Below, in pieces: positions 8,915-16,710 of a DNA stretch of 64,000 nucleotides (positions are counted from its first letter, which is position 1; each line of letters starts with the position of its first letter). The position numbers and the translations under genes are program-made. Origin of the DNA: an uncultured Muribaculaceae bacterium (GTDB lineage: Bacteria; Bacteroidota; Bacteroidia; Bacteroidales; Muribaculaceae). The stretch is from the NCBI GenBank assembly GCA_910587075.1, contig CAJUKE010000001.1, positions 186,001-250,000 of the forward strand. Direction: 5' to 3'. The notes under the pieces are model-generated. The model did no database searches and was not told the DNA's origin. It worked only from the letters and a program-made list of their open reading frames with translations.

Positions 8915-9723
8915 CTTTTCACAAAGCGATGCCAACAAGACCCAAAGCCGACCAACCGGCACCACTTTTTTCGATAATAACCGTAACCTACAACGCCCAG
9001 GATGCGATAAAGCCGACGCTCAAAAGTGTCGACGAACAGACTTGCGCCCACTATGAGCACCTGATTATCGATGGAGCGTCGACCGACGGCACCCTCGACG
9101 CGACGCGGGAACACCCAAATTCGCGCCGAAGGGTATTCTCGTCGCCCGACACGGGTATTTACGACGCGATGAACAAGGGGCTCGCCATGGCCGGGGGTGA
9201 ATACCTCATTTTCCTCAACGCCGGCGACTCGCTCCACTCGCCCGACACACTGCAACGGATTGCCGACACCATAATTAATAACGAATTCCCCGGGGTGGTC
9301 TACGGGCAGACAAGTATCGTGGGCAGGGACCGCTCGGCGCTGGCCGACCGTCATCTCACCGCGCCCGACAACCTTACATACGAGAGTTTTGCCGAAGGGA
9401 TGGTGGTTTGCCACCAAGCGTTCGTGGCACTGAGGCGCATCTGCGACGAGTTCGACCTCCGCTACAAGTTTTCGGCCGACTACGAATGGTGCATACGGGT
9501 GCTCCAGCATTCGCGGCGCAATGTCGCCATGCAGGGGGAGGCCATTGTCGATTTCCTCGGCGGCGGAGTGTCGGCCAAAAACCGCCGCGCGTCGCTGGTG
9601 GAGCGCTTTAAAATCATGAGCTACTACTACGGCTTCTTCCCCACCCTGCTGAGGCATTTCCGCTTCATACCCCGCTACCTGCGGCGCCGCAGACTCGAAA
9701 AGAGCTTCGCCTCGAAACTTTGA
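8911..9723 (+). CDS. Family 2 glycosyltransferase
   Basis: A 270-residue GT-A fold enzyme. It shows the N-terminal nucleotide-sugar motif FSIITVTYNAQDAIKPTLKS, then IIDGASTDGTLD, then SSPDTGIYDAMNKGLAMAGG. That block is characteristic of the WcaA/WbbD-like branch of GT2. The metal-binding DxD-like position is within FLNAGDS. It has no membrane segments, so it should act at the inner face of the membrane on lipid-linked or polysaccharide acceptors. The acceptor is unknown. It overlaps birA by four bases and precedes the DUF4286 gene by 19 bp. A later ATG at 8929 would also give a full domain. Confidence 0.9.
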   Translation: MTFHKAMPTRPKADQPAPLFSIITVTYNAQDAIKPTLKSVDEQTCAHYEHLIIDGASTDGTLDATREHPNSRRRVFSSPDTGIYDAMNKGLAMAGGEYLIFLNAGDSLHSPDTLQRIADTIINNEFPGVVYGQTSIVGRDRSALADRHLTAPDNLTYESFAEGMVVCHQAFVALRRICDEFDLRYKFSADYEWCIRVLQHSRRNVAMQGEAIVDFLGGGVSAKNRRASLVERFKIMSYYYGFFPTLLRHFRFIPRYLRRRRLEKSFASKL

Positions 9724-9742
9724 CCCCCACTAAGAAACCGCC

Positions 9743-10057
9743 ATGGTAATCCAGAATACCACTTTCGTAATAAGCGACAATATAGAACAAGAGTTTTTCC
9801 ACTGGCTCCGAACGGAGCTGGTGCCCGCCGTCAAGGGCTCTGGCGTTTACGTTGCCGACCCTTCGCTGATGCTCATACTCGCCAGTGCCGAACCCGGCAC
9901 CAAGAACTTCGCTTTCCAGACCCGTGCCGACAATCTCGACTCGGCGCAGGCGTGGCTCTGCGAGGGTGAGGGCGCGCGGCTGCTCGGCGAGATAACCCGC
10001 CGCCTGGAGGGACAGATAGCCCACTTCTCCACTTTTATGGCTGAAATAGAACTCTGA
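9743..10057 (+). CDS. DUF4286 family protein
   Basis: A 104-residue cytoplasmic protein matching the DUF4286 pattern in Bacteroidetes: an N-terminal [20 protein letters not shown] strand-helix unit, a ferredoxin-like middle and the ending [11 protein letters not shown]. Its stop TGA shares one base with the ruvC start (TGATG at 10055-10059), so the two are translationally coupled. No function is known for this family. The tight linkage to ruvC may simply reflect conserved gene order. Confidence 0.85.
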   Translation: MVIQNTTFVISDNIEQEFFHWLRTELVPAVKGSGVYVADPSLMLILASAEPGTKNFAFQTRADNLDSAQAWLCEGEGARLLGEITRRLEGQIAHFSTFMAEIEL

Positions 10058-10707
10058 TGGCCGAAAAGGAACCGATTAATTTTCGTCACCCCGACGACGA
10101 CCTCTGCGCCCCGCTGAAAACCAGTGAGAACGCCGATGCCCGACGCCGGGAGTGGAAACGCATTATCATTGGCATCGACCCGGGTACCAACGTGATGGGC
10201 TACGGCATACTCGGGGTTAACGGCAAGACGCCAGAAATGATCGCGATGGGCGTGGTGAAGCTGAGCAAGTTCGAGAGCCACTACCTGCGCCTGAGGCGAA
10301 TACATTCGCGCGTGCTGGGCCTGGTAGAGCAGTATCTGCCCGACGAAATGGCGATCGAGGCCCCATTCTTCGGCAAAAACGTGCAGTCGATGCTCAAATT
10401 AGGGCGCGCGCAGGGGGTCGCGATGGCCGCGGCGCTCGAACGCGACATACCTATCGCCGAATACGAGCCCCGAAAAATCAAAATGGCTATCACCGGCAAC
10501 GGAGCGGCCTCGAAAGAACAGGTGCAGGAGATGCTGCGCCGCATCCTGAAAATCAACCGCGAACAGCTCCTACCCGAGCTCGACGCGACCGACGCCCTGG
10601 CCGCCGCGCTGTGCCACTTCTACGAGACTTCGCGCCCGACCATTGCCGCCGGACCCAAATCCTGGAAGGAATTCATTGCCAAGAACCCCACCCGAATCAA
10701 ATCCTGA
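10057..10707 (+). CDS. ruvC: Crossover junction endodeoxyribonuclease RuvC
   Basis: A 216-residue Holliday-junction resolvase. The acidic catalytic residues are present: Asp41 in [15 protein letters not shown], Glu101 in [12 protein letters not shown], and Asp176 and Asp179 in [16 protein letters not shown]. The protein has about 35 extra N-terminal residues compared with E. coli RuvC ([15 protein letters not shown]...), which look charged and flexible. It would cut Holliday junctions after RuvAB branch migration. It is the last gene of the porX operon and is followed at once by a strong hairpin terminator. Confidence 0.95.
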   Translation: MAEKEPINFRHPDDDLCAPLKTSENADARRREWKRIIIGIDPGTNVMGYGILGVNGKTPEMIAMGVVKLSKFESHYLRLRRIHSRVLGLVEQYLPDEMAIEAPFFGKNVQSMLKLGRAQGVAMAAALERDIPIAEYEPRKIKMAITGNGAASKEQVQEMLRRILKINREQLLPELDATDALAAALCHFYETSRPTIAAGPKSWKEFIAKNPTRIKS

Positions 10708-10723
10708 CCGAATAAAATATAAT

Positions 10724-10772
10724 AAAAACCGGAGGCCCAGCGCGACAAGTGGCGCTGGGCTTCCGGTTTTTT
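10724..10772. terminator. Bidirectional intrinsic terminator between ruvC and the PBP1A gene
   Basis: The left arm AAAACCGGAGGCCCAGCGC pairs with the right arm GCGCTGGGCTTCCGGTTTT. There is a single G-T position and a short loop of about eight bases. A-rich and T-rich flanks lie on both sides, so it can end transcripts from both convergent genes. Confidence 0.92.
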
Positions 10773-10811
10773 AATCTTATTTGGGATGAGGATTTTATGA
10801 GAGCTTATGCG

Positions 10812-13178
10812 TCAGTCGAATACGTTGGAGATGGATTCCTCGACAACGGGTTCCTCTTCGTAGCTTTCGTAGAACTCCTTGTCGCAGAGGCCGGAGAAGT
10901 CAACGTCGAATTTGGCATCCTGGCTGTAGGGGAGCGTCGGGTCGGCGTACACCTTAGCCATATACAGGCCGTAAACCGGGAGGGCCATCGCCGCGCCCTG
11001 TCCGTGGGCCATCGTGTTGAAGTGGATGTAACGCTCGTCGCCACCGACCCACACACCCGACACGAGTTCCGGGGTGAAGCCCATAAACCAACCGTCGGCG
11101 TTGTAGTTGGTGGTACCTGTTTTGCCTCCCATCTGCGCGGTGATATGATAGGGAGCGCGGCGCACGCGGTTGCCGGTACCTCCGTCGACCACGTTGAGAA
11201 GCATCGACAGAATTTTGGCGTAAGCTTTTTCCGATATTACCTCGGTATGGTTTGTGGTAAACTCGGATATGACATTGCCGTTGGCATCGCAGATGGAGGA
11301 GACAAAAAGCGGTTCGGCGCGCATACCATTATTGGCGTACGCAGTGTAGGCCCCCACCATCTCCTTGACCGATACCTCGCATGAACCGAGGCAGAGCGAC
11401 ATCACGGGGTCGATGTGGTTCGTGATACCGAAGTTGTGCATATTGCGCACAAGCGTCGTCGGCGAAAGTTGGGCCATCAGACGGGCCGAAATCCAGTTGT
11501 TTGAGTTGGTGAGCGCCCAGCGGAGGTCGACCATCTCGCCCACGCGGGCCGAGCCGGAGTTGCGCGGAGCCCAGGTGCGCCCGCTCTCGTCGGTGAACAC
11601 CGGCTGGGTGTTCGACATCATATCGCAAGGGGTGAACCCCTCCTCCATCGCGTAGGTGTAAAGGAACGGCTTGATAGTCGATCCGATCTGGCGGCGACCA
11701 GTCGACACCATATCATATTGGAAAAACTTGAAGCTCGGACCCCCGACGTAGGCTTTCACATAGCCGTTGCGCGGATCCATCGACATAAAGCCGGTGCGGA
11801 GGAAGTGCTTCTCGTATAGCAGCGAGTCGCGGGGTGTCATCACCGTGTCGACCACCCCGGCGTAGGAAAACACGTTCATCTCGCGGGGGGTGTTGAAAGC
11901 CTCCTTGATTTCCGCGTCGGTCGCGCCCTGCTGTTTCATCACACGGTAGCGGTCGGTCTGCCGGATCGCGTGGTCGATAAGCGACTGCACCTTGACCTTG
12001 CCGAGTTCCTCGCCGTTGCTGGTGTAAGGGGCGTTGGCGCGCCCCTTCTTCTCGTTGAAGAAAGCTCGCTGCAGCTGCGACATATGGGTGCGCACGGCCT
12101 CCTCGGCGTAGCGCTGCATGCGCGAGTCAATCGTGGTGTGAATCTTGAGGCCGTCGGCGTAAATATCGTACTTCGAGCCGTCGGGCTTGGGATTCTTCTC
12201 AATCCAACCGTAAAGCGGATTGTTCTCGTAAGCTATCGAGTCGTCGATGAACTTCTGCTTCTCCCAGCCGCGGTAATCGGAGCGCACGGGACGCTTGGCG
12301 GTGAGGATGCGGCGAAGCTCCTCGCGAAAATAAGGCGCCATACCGTCCTTGTGGTCGACGCGGTGGAAGTCAAGGGTCAGCGGGAGCTGTTTGAGCGAGT
12401 CAGCGGCCTCGTCGGAGAGCATCCCCTCCTTGTTCATCTGTTCAAGCACCGTGTTGCGGCGCAGGCGTGTGCGCTCGTTATGGCGCACGGGGTTGTAGTA
12501 GGCCGGATTTTTCACCATACCAACCAGCGTGGCCGCCTCTTCGATGGTGAGCTCTTTGGGCTGCTTGCCGAAATAAACGTAAGCGGCCGACTTGATGCCG
12601 ACGGCGTTGTAGAGAAAGTCGAACTGGTTGAGATACATCTTAATAATCTCATCCTTTGAGTAATACCGTTCAAGCTTTACCGCGATCATCCATTCAATAG
12701 GCTTCTGCAGCGCGCGGTCGAGCAGGTTGCGCGTCTGGGGCGAATAGAGCTGCTTGGCAAGCTGCTGGGTTATTGTTGAGCCGCCGCCGGCGTTCTTGTT
12801 CTGGAGTATGAGCGTCTTAACCAACACGCGCATGAAGGCACGCATATCAATGCCCGAATGGTCCTCGAAGCGGGAGTCCTCGGTTGCGATAAGCGCGTCA
12901 ATCACATGCTGCGAAATCTCATCGTAGTCGGCATACACGCGGTTGCCCGAGTTTCGGTAATAGCGCCCCATCTCCTCGCCGTCGGCTGAATAAATTACCG
13001 TAGCGAACTTATCGTTGGGGTTTTTAAGCTCCTCGATGGGGGGCATATAGCCGATCCAGCCGTTGTAAATAAGTACGAACAGCAGAATCACGGCGGCGAA
13101 ACCGAGAAAGAACAATTTCCACATCCAACCGATTATCAGTCGGTTGCGACGCTGCCTGTCAGTTATATCTTTTGCCAT
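10812..13178 (-). CDS. Penicillin-binding protein 1A (bifunctional transglycosylase/transpeptidase)
   Basis: A 788-residue class A PBP. It has a cytoplasmic tail and one TM helix (about residues 15-40). The GT51 glycosyltransferase domain has catalytic Glu100 in ATEDSRFEDHSG and the block GGGSTITQQLAKQLYS. The transpeptidase domain has nucleophile Ser500 in GSTIKPFLYTYAMEEG, the SxN-like SNN, and the KTG box in MGGKTGTTNYNADGWFMG. It polymerises lipid II and crosslinks peptidoglycan in the periplasm. The acidic C-terminal tail (YESYEEEPVVEESISNVFD) is a minor oddity. It is transcribed divergently from the AlkD-like gene and ends against the shared terminator. The gene symbol (mrcA or pbp1A) is left open. 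Confidence 0.94.
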   Translation of the reverse strand: MAKDITDRQRRNRLIIGWMWKLFFLGFAAVILLFVLIYNGWIGYMPPIEELKNPNDKFATVIYSADGEEMGRYYRNSGNRVYADYDEISQHVIDALIATEDSRFEDHSGIDMRAFMRVLVKTLILQNKNAGGGSTITQQLAKQLYSPQTRNLLDRALQKPIEWMIAVKLERYYSKDEIIKMYLNQFDFLYNAVGIKSAAYVYFGKQPKELTIEEAATLVGMVKNPAYYNPVRHNERTRLRRNTVLEQMNKEGMLSDEAADSLKQLPLTLDFHRVDHKDGMAPYFREELRRILTAKRPVRSDYRGWEKQKFIDDSIAYENNPLYGWIEKNPKPDGSKYDIYADGLKIHTTIDSRMQRYAEEAVRTHMSQLQRAFFNEKKGRANAPYTSNGEELGKVKVQSLIDHAIRQTDRYRVMKQQGATDAEIKEAFNTPREMNVFSYAGVVDTVMTPRDSLLYEKHFLRTGFMSMDPRNGYVKAYVGGPSFKFFQYDMVSTGRRQIGSTIKPFLYTYAMEEGFTPCDMMSNTQPVFTDESGRTWAPRNSGSARVGEMVDLRWALTNSNNWISARLMAQLSPTTLVRNMHNFGITNHIDPVMSLCLGSCEVSVKEMVGAYTAYANNGMRAEPLFVSSICDANGNVISEFTTNHTEVISEKAYAKILSMLLNVVDGGTGNRVRRAPYHITAQMGGKTGTTNYNADGWFMGFTPELVSGVWVGGDERYIHFNTMAHGQGAAMALPVYGLYMAKVYADPTLPYSQDAKFDVDFSGLCDKEFYESYEEEPVVEESISNVFD

Positions 13179-13216
13179 TGTGGGTGGTCGATGGAATGGT
13201 AGGTGTATATATGACG

Positions 13217-13224
13217 CGAATTTA
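13217..13224 (-). promoter_or_regulatory. Candidate -7 box for the PBP1A gene
   Basis: The minus strand reads TAAATTCG, a one-base variant of TAnnTTTG. It lies 38 bases before the PBP start. The divergent gene carries TAATTTCG, the same variant. Confidence 0.4.
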
Positions 13225-13246
13225 CGAAATTCCGACCAATTTTTGC

Positions 13247-13254
13247 TAATTTCG
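13247..13254 (+). promoter_or_regulatory. Candidate -7 box for the AlkD-like gene
   Basis: TAATTTCG, a one-base variant of the Bacteroidetes -7 consensus. It would start transcription near 13261. The in-frame ATG at 13260 would then lie upstream of the transcript, which favours the ATG at 13314. Confidence 0.4.
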
Positions 13255-13313
13255 CGCCGATGTCGCGGCCGTTAGACGCGCACGACATCGGGTATAATCC
13301 ACACCAACGAGCT

Positions 13314-13910
13314 ATGAGTCAGAGTTTCAATATGATGCAGGCGGTAAAGCGCCGCTTTTTCGCTATGCGCAACGGCCTGTTGGCCGACCAGATGAAGAAC
13401 GCCGGAGCACCATACCGCATAATTTTCGGTCTTTTACAGGCCCAAGTGGCCGACATTGCCGCGCAGGTGATGGAGGGCACTCTCGACGAGCGACCTGAGA
13501 AACTCGGAGCGGAGGCTACCGCCGAACTCGCCCGCTCTCTGCGCGACAACACCACTACCCGCGAGAGCCAGCTCATAGCGCCAATGCTGATGCCGTTGGA
13601 GGCTGTCGGTGAGACTGAAGCCCGCCAATGGCTCCTCTCCTGCCCCACCACCGAGGTTGCCGACACACTCTGCCTGAAACTACTCCGCCGCCATCCGGCG
13701 GCCCCGGCCATCGCTGCCGAGACCCTGGAGCGGGCCGACGCCACACCCATCCAGCTTTACGCCGCTCTCCGGCTGCTCCTCAACCTGCTGATACTCCGCA
13801 CTGTCACCCCCGACAAAGCACGAAGCCTCGCCGCCCCTCATTCAGGCAGCGAGGCTCCGATGGTGAGCCGCCTCGCGTCAGACATCCTCGCCCGCTGCGA
13901 CGAAGCCTGA
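13314..13910 (+). CDS. HEAT-like protein related to DNA alkylation repair (AlkD) family, tentative
   Basis: A 198-residue, mostly helical protein from the ATG at 13314. An in-frame ATG at 13260 exists but sits at or before the predicted transcript start. The segment FFAMRNGLLADQMKNAGAPYRIIFGLLQAQVADIAAQ recalls the N-terminus of Bacteroides AlkD-like proteins (RxxMNG...S..M...G..Y...FG). The rest has the alternating helices of HEAT-like repeats (LMPLEAVGETEARQWLLSC, ADTLCLKLLRRHP). If correct, it would bind DNA and might excise alkylated bases, but I cannot point to the catalytic Asp and Trp of AlkD. It is convergent with the TonB receptor gene, 20 bp away. An uncharacterised helical protein is the alternative. 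Confidence 0.55.
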   Translation: MSQSFNMMQAVKRRFFAMRNGLLADQMKNAGAPYRIIFGLLQAQVADIAAQVMEGTLDERPEKLGAEATAELARSLRDNTTTRESQLIAPMLMPLEAVGETEARQWLLSCPTTEVADTLCLKLLRRHPAAPAIAAETLERADATPIQLYAALRLLLNLLILRTVTPDKARSLAAPHSGSEAPMVSRLASDILARCDEA

Positions 13911-13930
13911 CCCGGCAAACGTTTTTGTAG

Positions 13931-16237
13931 TTATAGGCTGAGGGTGACTCCGGCGGTCACGCAGCGCGGGAGCGCCGGGCCGTAGATGTAGCCGGAGTCG
14001 CGGGTGGGGCCGAGGTCGAAATCTTTCTGATAGGAGTTGAAGATGTTGGTCACGCCGGCACTCACTGTGAGGTTAACGCGGTTGAATACCTTAAACTCGT
14101 AGGAGAGCTTGACCGACGCGTCGAAAAACGACTGCGTGACAACCGCCATATCCACATCGGTGCCCGAACCAACCATATGCTGCACGAGCATCGGCCCGGT
14201 GCCGGTGCCGGTGAATGTAGCGCGCAGGTGGTGGATTATCTCCCAGTTGGCCGTGAAATAGCCGTACACGTCGGGGGTGCGGAACATACGCTTCTCGGCG
14301 GGCACAGCGGGGTCGTCGCTCCACTGCTCGGCTTTCTTATAACGGCTCCGTTGGAGGGTCACGCCACCCTGTATGTCGAAATGACTCGAAAAGAATGCCT
14401 TAGCCTCAAGGTTCAGGCCCATGACCCTCGCGCCTGAGCCATTATAGCGTTCGAGCACGGTGTTGCCGTTGGCATCGGTGCCTTCGAGCTGACGCAATGC
14501 GAACACGTCGCGGAGGTCGGTGAAGAACCCTTCGATGAGCAGATTGGTCTGCACGTTGCCAAACCGATGGTAGAGGTCGGCCGAGAGGCTCACGCTCTGC
14601 GAGCTCTCCTGTTTTAGACCTGGAGCGAGCACCGTGACCACGCGCTCGCCTCCGACGATAGCCACATGGAAATCCTCGTCGTAGGCCTGCGGCGAGCGGA
14701 AGCCGGTCGAATATGACGCGCGGAAATTATAGTTGCTCGAAGGGTTGAAACGGATGTTGACGCGCGGCGACACTATCGGGTTGTCGATGAGCGAATGCTT
14801 GTCGACGCGGGCTCCGATAAGGAATCCCCATTTTTCGTCGCGCCACTCGTTCTGGAGGTAACCGCTGTAGATATTGACGTTTTGGAGCACGTCGTGGTCA
14901 TAGCCGATCGACACGTCGTGGAGCTTGTTGTAGGAGTATTCGAGCCCGGCCACCAGCTCAGCGGGCATGAAAAGGAACCGCTTCATGGGGTGGGTCCACT
15001 GCGTCCCGGCCACTACCACGAGGTCCGAAGTGCGTCCATAAGCGTCGGGATCCTTGTCGGAGCCATAGTAGCTCTTGCGCCGTGTGTTCTGCGTTGCCGC
15101 GAAAACCGAAAGGTGGTCGCCCCGACCACGGAACCAAAGGTCAAACGTGGCCTCGCCCGAATGGATATTGTGGTCGGCCTGCTCGGCAATCAGCGCCTGA
15201 TGGGGCTGGAGGTCAAGCTGGTCGCCGCCGCGGCGGTACTCATGGGTGTTGTGGTATTCAAGGGTGAGCTTCGAATCGTCAGAGGTGCGGAAGAACGCCC
15301 TGGCGCCGATTGTCTGCGTTTTCAGCTGGGCCACCTCGGTGAAGCCGTCACCGTTGTGGTCGTAACCGTCGCGGTAGCGGCTCTGGCCGTAGATGAAGGC
15401 GCCGGCCTTATTGTTGTCGGTCACTACCGACGCGTTGAGGGTGGTATTGTTGTCGAGCGATCCCGAGGGCCCGATCGAGGTAAGCGTGTGGGCTATCTGG
15501 GCCGAATTGCTCATCGGGTCCTTGGTGATGATATTGATTGTGCCACCGACGGCCGACGAACCGAACAGCGCCGAGCCGCCACCGCGCATCACCTCGACTC
15601 GCTCAATCATATTGGCTGGTATCTGCTCCAGCCCGTATACGCCGGTAAGGGCGGAGAACACCGGCCTTGAATTCATAAGTATCTGGGAGTAATGGCCGTC
15701 GAGACCGTTGATGCGTACCTGGGTAAAACCACAGTTCTGGCAATCGTTCTCAACGCGCACCCCCGGCTGGAAGTCAAGGCCGTCGGCAAGCGAGCAGGCC
15801 CCGACGCGGCTGAGGAGGTCGGAGGAGACCACATTGACGAGCGACGCGCTCTCGCGCCGCTTTGTCTCGCTCTTCGAGGAAGTTACAACTACCTGGTCGA
15901 GCATAAACGCGTCCGGAGTGATGTCGAAATTGACCTCCACGGTCTGCGACGCGTTCACTTTAACGGTCTTCTTCACCGCGGAATAACCGATCATGGAGGC
16001 TTCGAGTGAATATTCTCCCGGACGGAGGTCGCGGAACACATAGTGGCCCGACGCATCGGTGAGCGTGGCGTTGTTGGTGCCGACAATCTTCACAAGGCAG
16101 GCGGGAAGGTGTTCGCCGTTTTCAGTATCTACGACATGGCCGGTGATATTGGCATCGGTAGTCTTCTGGCGCTGGGCATACAGCTGGAAACAGGTCACGA
16201 CAATGGCCGTGACCGCGATGATGTATTTCTTTATCAT
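13931..16237 (-). CDS. TonB-dependent outer-membrane receptor, probable metal or cofactor uptake
   Basis: A 768-residue receptor. It has a signal peptide (1-21) and a carboxypeptidase-regulatory-like domain (about 28-105, ITGHVVDTENGEHLP). The plug contains VVVTSSKSE, Cys166 and Cys169 in ENDCQNCGF, and VEVMRGGGSALFGSSAVGGT, and a 22-strand-type barrel follows, ending in a terminal aromatic-free SL. It is a single receptor without a SusD partner, unlike the PUL SusC. The CxxC in the plug followed by TQVRINGLDG is a pattern of Bacteroidetes receptors for small ligands such as metals or cofactors. The gene immediately upstream (104 bp) encodes a His-rich exported protein, which points to zinc, copper or a similar metal. 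The substrate is inferred only. Confidence 0.85.
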   Translation of the reverse strand: MIKKYIIAVTAIVVTCFQLYAQRQKTTDANITGHVVDTENGEHLPACLVKIVGTNNATLTDASGHYVFRDLRPGEYSLEASMIGYSAVKKTVKVNASQTVEVNFDITPDAFMLDQVVVTSSKSETKRRESASLVNVVSSDLLSRVGACSLADGLDFQPGVRVENDCQNCGFTQVRINGLDGHYSQILMNSRPVFSALTGVYGLEQIPANMIERVEVMRGGGSALFGSSAVGGTINIITKDPMSNSAQIAHTLTSIGPSGSLDNNTTLNASVVTDNNKAGAFIYGQSRYRDGYDHNGDGFTEVAQLKTQTIGARAFFRTSDDSKLTLEYHNTHEYRRGGDQLDLQPHQALIAEQADHNIHSGEATFDLWFRGRGDHLSVFAATQNTRRKSYYGSDKDPDAYGRTSDLVVVAGTQWTHPMKRFLFMPAELVAGLEYSYNKLHDVSIGYDHDVLQNVNIYSGYLQNEWRDEKWGFLIGARVDKHSLIDNPIVSPRVNIRFNPSSNYNFRASYSTGFRSPQAYDEDFHVAIVGGERVVTVLAPGLKQESSQSVSLSADLYHRFGNVQTNLLIEGFFTDLRDVFALRQLEGTDANGNTVLERYNGSGARVMGLNLEAKAFFSSHFDIQGGVTLQRSRYKKAEQWSDDPAVPAEKRMFRTPDVYGYFTANWEIIHHLRATFTGTGTGPMLVQHMVGSGTDVDMAVVTQSFFDASVKLSYEFKVFNRVNLTVSAGVTNIFNSYQKDFDLGPTRDSGYIYGPALPRCVTAGVTLSL

Positions 16238-16264
16238 TGCGGGATAATGAGTGAATGAATCAGC

Positions 16265-16288
16265 GGACTCCGCCTCACGGCGGATTCC
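16265..16288. other. Short hairpin in the leader of the TonB receptor gene
   Basis: GGACTCCGCC and GGCGGATTCC form a 10-bp stem with one mismatch around a TCAC loop. No T-run follows on either side, so it is not an obvious terminator. It lies between the His-rich gene and the receptor and could tune processing or relative expression. Confidence 0.35.
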
Positions 16289-16341
16289 CGGACGAGAGAG
16301 GCTTCAATAAGGAGCGAAGCTAATAGGAGAGAAGCTAAACA

Positions 16342-16686
16342 TTATCCCGCATATGGCGGACCTCGGAGGGTGGCGGCGTCGGGGTGCGTTGTGGCCATTT
16401 CGGCACAACCCTCGACCCAGAGAGTCATCGTAACACACCGCACGACATCCAAATCAGGCGTCTGAGCGCCCTCGAACGCGGCCGCCGCGGCGTTGAACGC
16501 CGCGATCTGGTCGAGCGAATGCGACGAGTGGCTATGGTGGCCCGCCGAGTTGTAGGGGTGGGAGTGCGTCACAAGACGGCCCGTAACCTCCTGGTGTGTA
16601 TGTGAAAAGACCGTGTTCGCGAATATAAAATTCACAAACACGGCTATAAGGACGCATCCGAATATCTTTAATGCCCTCTCTTTCAC
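16342..16686 (-). CDS. Histidine-rich exported protein, probable metal-binding partner of the TonB receptor
   Basis: A 114-residue protein with an N-terminal hydrophobic signal or anchor (KIFGCVLIAVFVNFIFANTVFS). A cluster of eight histidines follows (SHTHQEV, THSHPY, GHHSHSSHS), and then a helical Ala-rich segment (AAFNAAAAAFEG). Such clusters usually bind Zn, Cu or Ni in the periplasm or at the cell surface. The start is the GTG at 16684-16686, as no ATG precedes the signal sequence. A TAACTTCG box lies only a few bases upstream, so the mRNA may be nearly leaderless. It is in the same orientation as, and just upstream of, the TonB receptor gene, so the pair probably forms a metal-uptake unit. 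Confidence 0.75.
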   Translation of the reverse strand: MKERALKIFGCVLIAVFVNFIFANTVFSHTHQEVTGRLVTHSHPYNSAGHHSHSSHSLDQIAAFNAAAAAFEGAQTPDLDVVRCVTMTLWVEGCAEMATTHPDAATLRGPPYAG

Positions 16687-16690
16687 GCCG

Positions 16691-16698
16691 CGAAGTTA
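16691..16698 (-). promoter_or_regulatory. Candidate -7 box for the His-rich/TonB receptor operon
   Basis: The minus strand reads TAACTTCG, one base off TAnnTTTG. It ends only about five bases from the GTG start codon, which would make the transcript leaderless or almost so. Confidence 0.35.
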
Positions 16699-16710
16699 CG
16701 AATTAATTCC

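Noticed and set aside
16305..16341. Short imperfect repeat (GGAGCGAAGCTAATA / GGAGAGAAGCTAAAC)
   Set aside because: Two degenerate units only, with no clear function and possibly chance.
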